From Gammaproteobacteria bacterium (GTDB lineage Bacteria > Pseudomonadota > Gammaproteobacteria > Pseudomonadales > Azotimanducaceae), in NCBI GenBank assembly GCA_030123805.1, contig JASJXV010000003.1, forward strand, positions 1 through 60,175: DNA of 60,175 bases, in the 5' to 3' direction. The notes under the pieces were generated by a model. The model was given only the letters and a program-made list of their open reading frames with translations, searched no databases and was not told where the DNA came from. This document shows, piece after piece, positions 51,448 to 60,175 of the stretch (the stretch's first letter is position 1; every line of letters begins with the position of its first letter). A program made the translations under genes and the position numbers.

Positions 51448-52506
51448 CTATCTGTAAACAGTAAATTTTTTCGGGTCGAACGATTCCCTGATGGCTTCAC
51501 CAATAAATGTCACCAGGGTCAGCAGAACCACCAGAGTGCCGAAGGCTGAAACCACGATCCAGGGGGCAATCCTCAGATTGGCAGTACCCTGCTTGAGCAG
51601 TTCCCCCAGGCTGGGGGTTGGTGGTGGCAACCCGAAACCGAGAAAATCCAGTGCGGTGATCGCCGCTATAGCACCTACCACAGTAAATGGCATGAAGGTT
51701 ACCAACGTAGCCAGAACGTTGGGTAAAATATGCTTAAAGATAATCCGCGTGTGTCCGGCGCCAATAATTCTGGCTGCTGCGGTGTAATCACGCGCTTTCT
51801 GTTTATAGGTTTCTGTTCGCATAAAGTAGGTCATGGATGTCCATGAAAAAAGCACCATGACAACTAGCAAGATCGTAATTCGCGCAGTAATAGAGAAAGT
51901 GCCTGGCACGATCGAGAATACAATGATCACCATGTACAAGAATGGGATATTAGACCAGATTTCAATAAATCTCTGGAAGATAAGATCAAACGTACCGCCG
52001 AAATAGCCCATGGCACAACCGATGGTGATACCTATCAGATATACGGATGCCATAAATACCAGGGAAAACAGTAGTGCTATTCGCGTTCCATAGAAAAGCC
52101 GCGCGAGTATGTCACGGCTGGTGGTGTCCGTACCGAAATAATGTTTGTGTTCTACAGATGGTGCCGATGGTCTGAAGATACCGTCTGTTGAGTGATTCTC
52201 ATAAGGACTGTATGGTACCAGCGGCATCAATACCCAATTGCCATTGTCCTCAGCCTCGAACTTCTTTTGCAGTTCACGGTAGTTGGTCTGGTAGGTGTAT
52301 TCCAGGCCAAAATCAGTGCCGGGATGAAAAGCAGCATAAGTGGGGAAATAGAGACTGCCATCGTAACTCACCACCAGCGCACGATTATTGATCAATAGCT
52401 CACCGAGAGCGGAAGTGACCAGTAAAAAGCACAGCAGCAGGAAGGAATAGTAACCTAACTTTATTTCACGAAATCGTTTCAGTTTTTTTTGTGTTTGCGG
52501 GTTCAA
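51448..52506 (-). CDS. peptide ABC transporter permease, YejE type
   Basis: 352 residues. The N-terminus (KLKRFREIKLGYYSFLLLCFLLVTSALGELLINNRALVVSYDG and SLYFPTYA) and the later GTDTTSRDILARLFYGTRIALLFSLV, FIEIWSNIPFLYMVII and LDFLGFGLPPPTPSLGELLKQG align with E. coli YejE. The coupling EAA loop is AARIIGAGHTRIIFKHILPN. Six membrane segments. The only reasonable start is a TTG at 52506. It forms the inner-membrane channel with the YejB-like protein. Confidence 0.93.
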   Translation of the reverse strand: MNPQTQKKLKRFREIKLGYYSFLLLCFLLVTSALGELLINNRALVVSYDGSLYFPTYAAFHPGTDFGLEYTYQTNYRELQKKFEAEDNGNWVLMPLVPYSPYENHSTDGIFRPSAPSVEHKHYFGTDTTSRDILARLFYGTRIALLFSLVFMASVYLIGITIGCAMGYFGGTFDLIFQRFIEIWSNIPFLYMVIIVFSIVPGTFSITARITILLVVMVLFSWTSMTYFMRTETYKQKARDYTAAARIIGAGHTRIIFKHILPNVLATLVTFMPFTVVGAIAAITALDFLGFGLPPPTPSLGELLKQGTANLRIAPWIVVSAFGTLVVLLTLVTFIGEAIRESFDPKKFTVYR

Positions 52507-52539
52507 GGTGAGGCTCTCTTATTCATTTTTCAAAATCGC

Positions 52540-53562
52540 TCAACTAAATCGAATTCGCGGATCGACTAAAGCCACCAAAAAATCGGAAATGATATTCCCG
52601 ATGAGCAGCAACACACTGCCTAAAAATACGACGCCCATCACGACCGGATAATCGCGATCCAGAATTGCTGTCAGCCCCAGCAATCCAAATCCATCGATAT
52701 CAAAAATAGTCTCAATCAGGAAGGATCCTGAAACCAGAAGGGTGATGTTCTGTCCGAATGTGGTGGCGATGGGGATGAGGGAATTTCTCATGGCATGTTT
52801 GGTCACAGCGCTACGAAAGGAAACGCCCTTGGCGATAGCAGTTCTCATGTAGTCCGCAGCCAGATTATCCATCAGGTGATTTTTCAGCAGCAAAGTAACC
52901 AGCGCAAAACTGCCGACCAAATAGCAGATTAAAGGGAGCACCGAGTGGTTAATCAGGTCTGATACTTTCTCGAAGGGTGACATTTCTGCAAACTGAATGC
53001 TGACAAAGCCACCCATAGGAAACCATTCCAGGCGGACTGAAAAGTAGAGCAGCAGCAGTGAACCGAGGGCATAACCCGGAATTGCGTATCCCATAAAAAT
53101 CAGAATGGAACTGAAGCTATCCACGATTGTACGGTGTCGGATCGCCTTCAGAACCCCCAATGGAATACAAACAAGATAGGTTATTACCAGGGTCACGAGG
53201 CCATAGTAGAGCGAGACAGGAAACCGGTCCCTTATTACATCCCAGACTGGCTCGTTGTAACGGTAAGAGGACCCCAGATCACCTTGTATGACCTTCATCA
53301 GCCAATCCGCATAGCTGATAAGAATGGGTTTATCAAAGCCATAATACTCCTTCAATTGTTGCAGCTGGGCTTCGGATAGAGCCATATCCTGTCCGGCAAC
53401 CTGGGAAGCCACCCCGGTTGTCGCGCTGATTTGTTGGGTTTCCATTAGCGCACGTTCAAGCGGGCCACCCGGAACCAATCGCGTTATGATAAAAACGATA
53501 ACAGTGATCCCCAGAAGTGTGGGTGGAATCAACAGCAGTCTTCTGAAAAAGTAATCTCGCAT
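52540..53562 (-). CDS. peptide ABC transporter permease, YejB type
   Basis: 340 residues. N-terminal membrane segment (LLLIPPTLLGITVIVFIITRLVPGGPLERAL) typical of DppB/YejB, a periplasmic part with KEYYGFDKPILISYADWLM and DLGSSYRYNEPVWDVI, and the EAA region MRTAIAKGVSFRSAVTKHAMRNSLIPIAT. It is the first gene of the operon. A gap of about 290 bases separates it from the alpha/beta hydrolase gene and holds only short, unsupported frames. Confidence 0.93.
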   Translation of the reverse strand: MRDYFFRRLLLIPPTLLGITVIVFIITRLVPGGPLERALMETQQISATTGVASQVAGQDMALSEAQLQQLKEYYGFDKPILISYADWLMKVIQGDLGSSYRYNEPVWDVIRDRFPVSLYYGLVTLVITYLVCIPLGVLKAIRHRTIVDSFSSILIFMGYAIPGYALGSLLLLYFSVRLEWFPMGGFVSIQFAEMSPFEKVSDLINHSVLPLICYLVGSFALVTLLLKNHLMDNLAADYMRTAIAKGVSFRSAVTKHAMRNSLIPIATTFGQNITLLVSGSFLIETIFDIDGFGLLGLTAILDRDYPVVMGVVFLGSVLLLIGNIISDFLVALVDPRIRFS

Positions 53563-53856
53563 GTGGATATCTCTGGTGCTCTTGCTTGTAGCTTGAATTC
53601 AGGTATTTTGGACTCTGGAAATCAACAATTGAATCAGACGCTTCTGGTAGTCGCTTCGTTGCGATATTACTGTTGCCAGCTCAAGGAACGGGTTGTTCAC
53701 CCGAAGGGTTGTGTCAACCGATAGATGTTGCCACAAAGCGGATTTTGGTGATAGAGGCAGGCTAAAGCAGTCGCCGCATTTTCGGCTCATCCCATCGCAT
53801 TGTATTTTCTCACAAAATGATCCGGAAACCTCTGATTTTTGCGCACCGGTTATTTC

Positions 53857-54741
53857 TTAGCCGAGTTTATCCAGAAAACGACGGCTAGTAGCAAGGAATT
53901 CATCCAACTGATCGTGATGTACCCAGTGTCCTGCAGCGTCGATGACGACCAGTTCGACATTTTGAAAGAATTTGTCTGTATCATTCTGACCGATTCTGAA
54001 TGGATATCCCTCGCTGCCATTGATCAACAAGACTGGACAGGTAATTGCTTGCCAAAGTTCGGTCATATGATCCCATGTCATATCATACAGCGCTCTGGTG
54101 TGGGTGTAATTATCGAACTTCCAGGAGTAACTGCCGTCTTCATTACGATTACTGCCATGAATAGTCAGGTGTCGCGCTTTTTGCTCATCCAGATGGGGAT
54201 TTGACTTTTGCATGCGTTGCAACGCCTCTTCCATAGACGCGTATTCCTTTGCTGATCTTCCTGCCAGATCTCTTGTATTATCGATCCAGTTTCTGATTCG
54301 CTGCTGCGTGCTGCTTTCGTCCTTGAACCAATGGTGAAGACCACCAACTCCCTCGATGATGGTCAGCGACGCGACCTTTTCCGGGTAGATACCTGCGTAG
54401 AGACTGGCCAGAGTACCGCCCAGCGAATGTGCCATAATGTGCACCGGATCCAGAGTCTCCTGATCCACCAACTGAGCAATATCGTAAATATTGTCCAGAT
54501 GGTTGTAATTGCTACCCAGAGCCCACTGGGAATCACCGTGTCCTCGTTGATCTGGTGCCACAACGTGAAAGTCACTGCACAGGTCCTGGGCGACCCAGTC
54601 CCAGTTATGACAATGATCGCGGATGCCATGGATCAGCAACGCATGGGGGGCGGATTCATTTCCCCAATCGAGGTAGTGCAGCTTTAAGCGCTGAGAAAAG
54701 TAGGAATGTGAAGTGGGTCGGGCTTTGTTTATATCGTCCAT
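53857..54741 (-). CDS. alpha/beta hydrolase
   Basis: 294 residues. HGIRDHCHNWD and PDQRGHGDS carry the oxyanion and strand motifs, the nucleophile Ser is in MAHSLGGTLAS (near 104), and the C-terminal catalytic His in AAGHWVHHD. The acid is probably Asp/Glu in LINGSEG. A cytosolic esterase, lactonase or epoxide-hydrolase-like enzyme; substrate unknown. Divergent from the serine hydrolase with 221 bases between; no motif was recognised there. Confidence 0.88.
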   Translation of the reverse strand: MDDINKARPTSHSYFSQRLKLHYLDWGNESAPHALLIHGIRDHCHNWDWVAQDLCSDFHVVAPDQRGHGDSQWALGSNYNHLDNIYDIAQLVDQETLDPVHIMAHSLGGTLASLYAGIYPEKVASLTIIEGVGGLHHWFKDESSTQQRIRNWIDNTRDLAGRSAKEYASMEEALQRMQKSNPHLDEQKARHLTIHGSNRNEDGSYSWKFDNYTHTRALYDMTWDHMTELWQAITCPVLLINGSEGYPFRIGQNDTDKFFQNVELVVIDAAGHWVHHDQLDEFLATSRRFLDKLG

Positions 54742-54962
54742 CTAATACAACCTGAATGAATAACCTGGTATGGACGCAACAAGGTAGAGTGAAAGCATGA
54801 ATTCTGCAAGACCCTGTATCGGTTTACTGAAAGATGGCTGCGGTGTTGGCAGCGAAGAATCTGGTATAAGTGCATATATGATATCCTCTCAACCCTGGCG
54901 AGATTCACACTGCTGTGAAAGCTATAATAGAAGAGCAGAAATGATGTTATGAGAATCGGGAG

Positions 54963-56120
54963 ATGAGCATACCTATTGGCGGATTCGCAGATTCGCGGTT
55001 CAAGTCAGTCCGCTCGGTGTTCCAAAGAAACTTTGCAGAGGAAGGCGAGATAGGCGCAGCCGTCACCGTTTATTTACAGGGTGAAAAGGTGATCGATCTC
55101 TGGGGCGGAATGGCGGATCAGAGTAACAGGGTTGAATGGCAAGAGGACACTATTTGTGGATATTACTCCACAGGAAAGCCATTGATAGCACTCATTCTGC
55201 TTAGCCTGATTGATGCGGGTAAAATCAATCTGGATGATCATGTAGCTGATGTTTGGCCAGAGTTCGGTGCAGCGGGTAAAGAGAAAATTACTTATCGTCA
55301 GCTGTTATGCCATCAGGCAGGGTTAAGCGCGGTCAGAAAACGACTGCCCGAAGGGGCGATGCTGGACTGGGAATTGATGGTGAAAGAGCTTGCGTCGCAA
55401 GCGCCATGGTGGGAGCCCGGTTCTCGTCATGTATACCATACAAATACTTATGGTTATCTCGTTGGTGAACCGATCAGGTTGATGACAGGACTTGATCCCG
55501 GAGAGTTTCTGCAGCAAAAGATTTCCAGACCACTGCATGAAGAACTTTACATCGGCGTACCGGACGATGCCCTGGCAAGAGTTGCTACCTTGTATATGGA
55601 AGGTGCTGAATCTGTACCTGATATCTCATTTCTTGACCAACCCATGTCGGAACAGGAACGGATGCTAAAGCACGGTGTTTACAACCCCTCGGGATTTTCC
55701 AGTCTGGGTGTTCTTAATAGCCGTGCCTGGCGACAGGCGCAGATACCATCCACCAATGGTCATGGGACTGCCAGAGGGGTTGCTCATTTGTATAGCATCC
55801 TTGCTGCAGGAGGTAATACTGAGGAAATCGAGTTGATATCGGACACCCTGTTATCCGAAGCCACTGCACTACAATCCAGAGGTTTTTGCCCGGCTCTGGA
55901 AAGAGATGTGGATTTTGGCCTGGGTTTTCAATTGACCAGAAAAGATCGTCCACTGGGTGGGAATCCGGGTTCCTTTGGTCACTTTGGTACAGGCGGCTCG
56001 CTTGGTTTTGCTGATCCCATAGCCGGAATTGGGTTTGGCTATGTCATGAACTACATCAAACCCAGGTGGCAAAATTCCAGAAACAGGGCACTGATGGCAG
56101 CAGTTTACGACTGTTTGTAA
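54963..56120 (+). CDS. beta-lactamase-fold serine hydrolase (EstB/LACTB-like), second copy
   Basis: 385 residues. The SxxK motif is STGKP near residue 76, the Tyr motif HVYHTNTYGYLVGEPI near 160-175, and GHFGTGGSLGFADP with a GFGYVMN segment closes the fold. It is distantly related to the hydrolase at 40830-42056. No signal peptide. The ATG at 54963 has GGGAG directly abutting it, which is too close for a normal Shine-Dalgarno, so the start is uncertain. It is followed by a large hairpin at 56127-56172. Confidence 0.85.
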   Translation: MSIPIGGFADSRFKSVRSVFQRNFAEEGEIGAAVTVYLQGEKVIDLWGGMADQSNRVEWQEDTICGYYSTGKPLIALILLSLIDAGKINLDDHVADVWPEFGAAGKEKITYRQLLCHQAGLSAVRKRLPEGAMLDWELMVKELASQAPWWEPGSRHVYHTNTYGYLVGEPIRLMTGLDPGEFLQQKISRPLHEELYIGVPDDALARVATLYMEGAESVPDISFLDQPMSEQERMLKHGVYNPSGFSSLGVLNSRAWRQAQIPSTNGHGTARGVAHLYSILAAGGNTEEIELISDTLLSEATALQSRGFCPALERDVDFGLGFQLTRKDRPLGGNPGSFGHFGTGGSLGFADPIAGIGFGYVMNYIKPRWQNSRNRALMAAVYDCL

Positions 56121-56126
56121 TAAAAT

Positions 56127-56172
56127 GAGGCGTCTGCGCTGTGGTGGAAAAGACGCACAGCGCGAATGCCTC
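56127..56172. terminator. hairpin between convergent genes, possible bidirectional terminator
   Basis: GAGGC...GCGCTGTG (56127-56143) and CACAGCGC...GCCTC (56156-56172) pair as 8 plus 5 base pairs with a small internal loop, around a 12-base loop. It sits between the serine hydrolase stop (56120) and the aldo/keto reductase stop (56217). An AT-rich stretch precedes it and no strong T-run follows. Confidence 0.5.
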
Positions 56173-56216
56173 ATGAAAGATTTGGCAAAGTGTATTAGTA
56201 AACACCAGGTGATGTC

Positions 56217-57188
56217 TTATGGCACACATGCATCGATTTGTTTAATAAGCTCTGAGTTCAGGGGGGAGTTCTTTTCTGCTGCAAGGCACTGTTTGAGCTC
56301 CGCTCTGTTTTTCACTCCGAGCACGACTGAATCCACATGGGGAATTGAAAGTGCGTATTGATGGGCCAATACAGCAGGATCAATATCCAGTTCCTCTGCC
56401 AGTAGACGAAAATCTTCCGCCCTGCTGAAATCGACCTGATCAGGATGATCTGAAGGCAGATCGCGGTCGAGTGCTTTTGTAAGTGCACCTGCTTGTACCG
56501 CCCTGATTCCCAGTACGCCGATATTGTGTGTCTTGGCGGTTTGAATGATCGACCTTGGCTGCGGATCTTCGGCATATCGCCTGATCGCACCCGGTGAATC
56601 CAACAGGTTACTAATACACTGTACCACGGCCGGTTTCCGGGTTAGGCAAAGACTATCAATAATGGTTGAGGGTAAACCAATGCCGGTGATACCCCAATTT
56701 CCAATCAGACCTTCGGATATTAGCTGTTCGAACGCAGGGATCACTGCTTCAGTATAGGTGGTCCAATCGGTTGCCATTTTAACCTGGATGTCAGGCGATA
56801 TATCCAGTTGAAAGCCATCAGGAATGATATAGGAGTGCAGCAGGTACAGATCGACTCTTTCCAGGGCCATAGTCTCAAGACTCCTCTGTAACGAAGTCCT
56901 GAGTAGGGACTCAACGTCTCCTGCCGGGGGATTACCAAGCTGGCATTTTGTAGTTATTTTTACCTGTGCTGGAAGTCGCCCCGCAAAAACTTCTGCTACA
57001 ACCCGTTCAGCTTCGCCTCGTCCGTAAACCGGTGCAACATCAATAAGGTTGATGCCCTTGTTAATTGCCATGCGCAGTGTTGCTACAGCTTCCTGGCGGG
57101 TTGTTTTGCCCCAAACCTGACCGATACCGCCGCCGCCGATAGTTAATCGACTCACGGGTCCTATGGACCCCAACTGAGAAGTCTTCAT
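56217..57188 (-). CDS. aldo/keto reductase family oxidoreductase
   Basis: 323 residues with a TIM-barrel AKR pattern: GGGGIGQVWG near the start, NLIDVAPVYGRGEAERVVAEVF with the catalytic Asp and Tyr, KITTKCQLG with the Lys, and DLYLLHSYI with the His. The C-terminal SVVLGVKNRAELKQC segment binds the NADPH phosphate. The substrate is not indicated. It may be related to L-fucose- or D-threo-aldose-dehydrogenase-like members. Confidence 0.88.
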   Translation of the reverse strand: MKTSQLGSIGPVSRLTIGGGGIGQVWGKTTRQEAVATLRMAINKGINLIDVAPVYGRGEAERVVAEVFAGRLPAQVKITTKCQLGNPPAGDVESLLRTSLQRSLETMALERVDLYLLHSYIIPDGFQLDISPDIQVKMATDWTTYTEAVIPAFEQLISEGLIGNWGITGIGLPSTIIDSLCLTRKPAVVQCISNLLDSPGAIRRYAEDPQPRSIIQTAKTHNIGVLGIRAVQAGALTKALDRDLPSDHPDQVDFSRAEDFRLLAEELDIDPAVLAHQYALSIPHVDSVVLGVKNRAELKQCLAAEKNSPLNSELIKQIDACVP

Positions 57189-57407
57189 CCAGCGTCTCCG
57201 TTGCTTGATAACCCTGAACAGGTAATTGGATTGAGCGCATAAGTTCAGTTCTTATTATATACCGGTGAAGTTGTTAGTCGTTAGTAATCTTGATGACATT
57301 ATGTGTTTTGATGGCAACTAGACACTGCAGCATAGCCTGCAGCGCGGTCAATAGATAACTGCTGCTAATAGCGGTATATTGATGGCATTAGATAATGGAT
57401 TTTCAGC

Positions 57408-58262
57408 ATGATGATCGAACCATTTGAGTTGAACCTGGAAAGTATTCAGGTGCTCAGCGATACAACTCGGGAATTTCGATTTATACGCACCGATGGTAAT
57501 CCCGTCACTTATCTGCCGGGGCAATTCTATCGATTCTCTTTTCAAGACGATAAGGGGAGCTTTGTACGGAGTTACAGCGTGGCCACATTCGGTGGCGCTG
57601 TGGGTCGCAGTGAAAGGCTCGATCTGCTTATTGCATACGTAAAGGATGGCCGTACCAGTCGCTATTTATTTGATAGTGACGCAGATGAACTGGTGCAGAG
57701 TCTGGGTTGTTCTGCCAAAGGCCCCTACGGTCGGCTGGTGGTACCGTCGAGGATGCCGAAGCGATTGATTATGGTAGCCACCAGCGTCGGTCTTGCACCT
57801 TATATTCCGATACTGAACCAACTGGATCAAGTTATGAAAACAGATCCGGTGACTGTGGAACTGATTCTGGGTGTTCGCTCGCCGGATGAATTCATTTATG
57901 CTGATAAGCTGATTGAATATGAGCAGGGGCATCCGAACTTTAGCCTAACAGTGTGCTACAGCCGTCAGATGCCAGGTGATGAAGATGTCCAGGCGGTATC
58001 CGGCTATGTGCAAAAATATTTGCGGAAAATGCAACTGGATCCGCTGGGCGATCATGTTCTGCTATGTGGCAATCCCCACATGATCGATGACGTATTTGGC
58101 GAACTGAAGATCAGGGGATTTGGAGTTCGCAATGTGGTTAGAGAGAAGTATGTATTTGCGCGAGAGTCGACAGATTCGAAAAAGACAGTATTAAGTGAAG
58201 CACAGAAACGGCTTATTGCCGAGAAGCTTGCACAGGTGAGGGGAAAGCAAGGTGACGGATAA
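57408..58262 (+). CDS. flavin/NAD(P)H oxidoreductase, ferredoxin-NADP reductase-like
   Basis: 284 residues. The FAD domain has the RSYSVA motif (RxYS) near residue 45-50 and CSAKGPYGRLVV, and the NAD(P) domain has MVATSVGLAPYIPIL and LLCGNPHMIDDVFGEL. The C-terminus ends VREKYVFARES before a helical tail of about 30 residues. The family moves electrons from NAD(P)H to ferredoxin, flavodoxin or a linked oxygenase. No ferredoxin gene is adjacent. Confidence 0.88.
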   Translation: MMIEPFELNLESIQVLSDTTREFRFIRTDGNPVTYLPGQFYRFSFQDDKGSFVRSYSVATFGGAVGRSERLDLLIAYVKDGRTSRYLFDSDADELVQSLGCSAKGPYGRLVVPSRMPKRLIMVATSVGLAPYIPILNQLDQVMKTDPVTVELILGVRSPDEFIYADKLIEYEQGHPNFSLTVCYSRQMPGDEDVQAVSGYVQKYLRKMQLDPLGDHVLLCGNPHMIDDVFGELKIRGFGVRNVVREKYVFARESTDSKKTVLSEAQKRLIAEKLAQVRGKQGDG

Positions 58263-58343
58263 GGGTCTATACTATTAACAACATGGTCCGCATTGAGGGA
58301 GCGAGCAGCGGGCTGGAACCCGATTAAACGCCAATTTAACCAT

Positions 58344-58886
58344 TTACTTTCGACAAGCCCAATGCCAGGGTTCGTAGATGATGCCAAACGGATTTTCTCG
58401 AGGGAAAGACAGATAGAAGTTGTAATCCGAGGCATGATCCTGGAGCCAGCAGAAAGCCCGGGTATTCTCAAATTCCTCAGTAAGTGGTTCAACATTGACT
58501 GTTGTTAGATCCAGCGCACACCCGGTATGGTGCTCGCTGAATCCCGGTGCCGCATTTACTTTTAGAATATCCTCAAGCCGTTGCCCCTTCGACAGCTTTT
58601 TTCGGAATAACGCATACTGGTAGTCCAGACTTCGAAACGCCGATACAAGAAGTAGTTCAATAGCATCAGCAAGTGCAGCACATTGCATAGACTCCCAGCA
58701 TTTAAATGTATGTGGCGTCATGCGCTGTTCGCGACCAAAAACATCACACCCTGAATCGCAAAGATCGACTTCCTCAACCTGCAGAGGCATGCAGCAGGAA
58801 TCGATATAATCCGGCGGAATAGAGAGGGACCCATGCAGTTCCTCTACACGTTTTCTGAATGCATCAGTCAAGTTAGCATCGCTCAT
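58344..58886 (-). CDS. M15-family D-alanyl-D-alanine carboxypeptidase-like protein without signal peptide
   Basis: 180 residues. The zinc-site pattern is SEHHTGCALDLTTVN (His and Asp) and YEPWHWAC (His), as in VanY/DdcY-type M15B peptidases, and SAFRSLDYQYALFRKKL matches the preceding substrate segment. Most relatives are exported, but this one starts directly with soluble sequence, so it probably acts in the cytosol on muropeptides. The ATG at 58886 shares a TGATG with the stop of the decayed sulfatase fragment, a trace of former operon coupling. Confidence 0.85.
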   Translation of the reverse strand: MSDANLTDAFRKRVEELHGSLSIPPDYIDSCCMPLQVEEVDLCDSGCDVFGREQRMTPHTFKCWESMQCAALADAIELLLVSAFRSLDYQYALFRKKLSKGQRLEDILKVNAAPGFSEHHTGCALDLTTVNVEPLTEEFENTRAFCWLQDHASDYNFYLSFPRENPFGIIYEPWHWACRK

Positions 58887-59100
58887 CAAACTCCCAGGGT
58901 ACCACAGCGCATGTGGACATATACCAAATCCGGCATAGGCTCCTTTAACTCCAGGCGCATTGCCTGGCGGGCTTTATCGTTAATCGAATCATTCAATTCA
59001 TGGGGGGCATTTTTCACATCATACAACTCATCAAATACATAATAGCGTTTAAACTATTCGAGATCTCTCGTTCGACATACACGGTTTCATTACCCTGATT
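58886..59100 (-). pseudogene. C-terminal remnant of a sulfatase
   Basis: The minus strand reads RDLE, a TAG stop, then FKRYYVFDELYDVKNAPHEL and NDSINDKARQAMRLELKEP, ending at the TGA at 58886-58888. ELYDLxNDPxELxN followed by a helical LRxxL segment is the usual C-terminal end of type I sulfatases. The in-frame stop replaces what is often a tyrosine, and the active-site Cys/Ser region is gone. Confidence 0.55.
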
Positions 59101-59146
59101 CAACATGTTGATATCTGATATCCCGGGTGGAGATTTCGCACCCCGT

Positions 59147-60109
59147 TTACAGCGTAAAGAAACCCCACCCTACTGCCAGCGTCAAAGCGATGGAGAGAAG
59201 TATGACGTATGCAATGGAAAGGAACAGAAACTTCAAGATAGTCATGGCCAGACCTTGTGCATAGAAATTCTTTAGTGACAGGAACAGGTAAATTGGCATC
59301 CATGTGCTTATAATTACCAGGATCCATTTGGCAGTAAAAACCAGATAGGTGGGCGCTGTTATCAACTCGAATAGTTGGATGAATAAAAACCCTAGATAGA
59401 GAAAGCAATGATTATGTAGCGCAAGCACCAGATGTTCTGTGTAGTACCTTCCCGAAAAGAGATAAGTCAGTTTTAACAGGACAGCGAAGATCGGCAGCAG
59501 GATGAACATCATGGGTGGCAGTGTATCCAGCATGATATCGCCAAAGCGGGAGGGATCTTCCTTATAGATTCGATACGCCTTGTTCGCCTGTTGTCGGGCA
59601 ATGTTGCGGATCTCGTCGGCGCGTTCGTCTGACAACCAGGTCAGTTCCATCTTGCTCACGCTGGATTCAATCTCAGTGATGACCTGCTGGTCGCTCATCT
59701 CTGGCCTGGCATCGGTAATAGCCGATGTGCGCGTAGCCAACTCTTCAGTATTTATGGCAATTGGTATCTCGCTAGGTTGAGGCCTAAGAGCATTCTGAAG
59801 TGATAAAAACAACACAAATATGACGCTGGTGATTATGTACAATCGCAACGGTGGCACATACCGTGCTCTTCTGCCTTTTGAGTATTCGTCCGAGATGAAT
59901 CCCGGTCTAAAAAACAGATGCAAGAGGGTCAGTGAAACTCGGGAATTGAAGGAGAATATATCCTCAAATGCCTCACTTACCAGTGACCAGAAAAACCGGT
60001 TCAGGTTTCTCTGATTTTGTCCGCAATGAAAGCAAAAAGTCCCGTGAAGTCTATTGCCGCAGTTTGGGCAAACTTCCTCGGACAGTATCTCTGAATCTAC
60101 CTCTTTCAT
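59147..60109 (-). CDS. DUF3667 membrane protein with N-terminal zinc ribbon
   Basis: About 320 residues. The N-terminus has CPNCGNRLHGTFCFHCGQ, a four-Cys zinc ribbon, followed by FWSLVSEAFEDIFSFNSRVSLTLLHLFFRPG, RARYVPPLRLYIITSVIFV and four or five further membrane segments. This order matches DUF3667 proteins, whose function is unknown. The ATG at 60109 is chosen from the position of the zinc ribbon; the frame runs to 60157. It is the last gene in the window. Confidence 0.8.
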   Translation of the reverse strand: MKEVDSEILSEEVCPNCGNRLHGTFCFHCGQNQRNLNRFFWSLVSEAFEDIFSFNSRVSLTLLHLFFRPGFISDEYSKGRRARYVPPLRLYIITSVIFVLFLSLQNALRPQPSEIPIAINTEELATRTSAITDARPEMSDQQVITEIESSVSKMELTWLSDERADEIRNIARQQANKAYRIYKEDPSRFGDIMLDTLPPMMFILLPIFAVLLKLTYLFSGRYYTEHLVLALHNHCFLYLGFLFIQLFELITAPTYLVFTAKWILVIISTWMPIYLFLSLKNFYAQGLAMTILKFLFLSIAYVILLSIALTLAVGWGFFTL

Positions 60110-60175
60110 TGTTCGCTTGTATAGAGAGGATGGTAGCCAATAGCTTAGCCCGCACATTTCATGAAGGGAATGGAA

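Noticed and set aside
53599-53790. Minus-strand 63-codon frame in the gap after the alpha/beta hydrolase.
   Set aside because: No ribosome-binding site, no family pattern and unremarkable composition; treated as noncoding.
1-60175. CRISPR arrays, tRNA or rRNA genes, prophage modules.
   Set aside because: None seen: no regularly spaced repeats, no cloverleaf-like segments recognised by eye, no phage structural genes. A tRNA scan would be the decisive test for small RNA genes.

Overview
The window looks like chromosomal DNA of an aerobic, free-living gammaproteobacterium. Signs of this are a Syd homologue, SrkA, NudC, ComF, a Yej-type peptide importer, a DegS-like protease and ATGA-coupled operons. 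The acyl-CoA, CoA-transferase and steroid-reductase-like genes suggest a lipid-using, probably marine heterotroph. This placement is inference from gene content. I saw no rRNA, tRNA, CRISPR array, prophage or intact insertion sequence. Most of the window is ordinary metabolic chromosome with several pockets of gene decay.

Layout. 1-1090 is a graveyard: a decayed second copy of part of the neighbouring cupin gene, an amidohydrolase-like scrap and the zinc-binding N-terminus of an IS91-type transposase. 1110-2501 is the intact phosphomannose-isomerase-like cupin protein. 2735-4772 holds alkylation repair (Ada-AlkA fusion, then Ogt). 4789-7361 (minus) is syd, aroA and a START-domain protein. 7506-9684 (minus) is an EF-hand protein followed by a tightly overlapping ECF sigma factor, putative anti-sigma protein and Spy/CpxP-like protein. 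9854-12208 is a pair of acyl-CoA dehydrogenases that look like the two halves of a heteromeric enzyme, followed by an SDR scrap and a TSUP permease. 13331-13859 is the wreck of a cyanophycin locus. 13971-16934 holds an acyltransferase, an unknown protein and SrkA. 17049-21499 is modABC, nudC and comF. 21651-28521 holds a lipoprotein, DUF503, TerB-like, DegS-like, TolC-like, amidase and VOC genes.

28560-33530 (minus) is purN, prs and a eukaryote-type (type 2) ileS. Between prs and ileS lies the most interesting element found: a 21-codon leader ORF with seven Ile codons, overlapping an antiterminator segment, followed by a clean intrinsic terminator just ahead of the ileS ribosome-binding site. 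This is the layout of ribosome-mediated transcription attenuation for an isoleucyl-tRNA synthetase.

33573-42763 holds a malonyl-CoA synthetase-like enzyme, a PCu(A)C copper chaperone, a CaiB-type CoA transferase, a lysine-rich protein, a PNPOx-fold protein, a BON lipoprotein, a DUF885 metallopeptidase, a serine hydrolase and a Tag-like glycosylase. 42823-44362 is a second notable pair: a yeast-MTD1-like methylene-THF dehydrogenase without the cyclohydrolase lysine, overlapping a FchA/FTCD-C-type cyclohydrolase. 44565-47076 has an AttH/CrtC-like protein, decayed membrane-protein sequence, a small inverted-repeat element and a bacterial steroid 5-alpha-reductase-like gene. A non-autonomous mobile element with 22-bp perfect inverted ends sits at 47172-47421. 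47436-53562 is a Yej/Opp-type peptide importer whose ATPase is split into two genes. The right end holds an alpha/beta hydrolase, a second serine hydrolase, an aldo/keto reductase, a flavin reductase, a cytosolic M15 peptidase beside a decayed sulfatase, and a DUF3667 protein.
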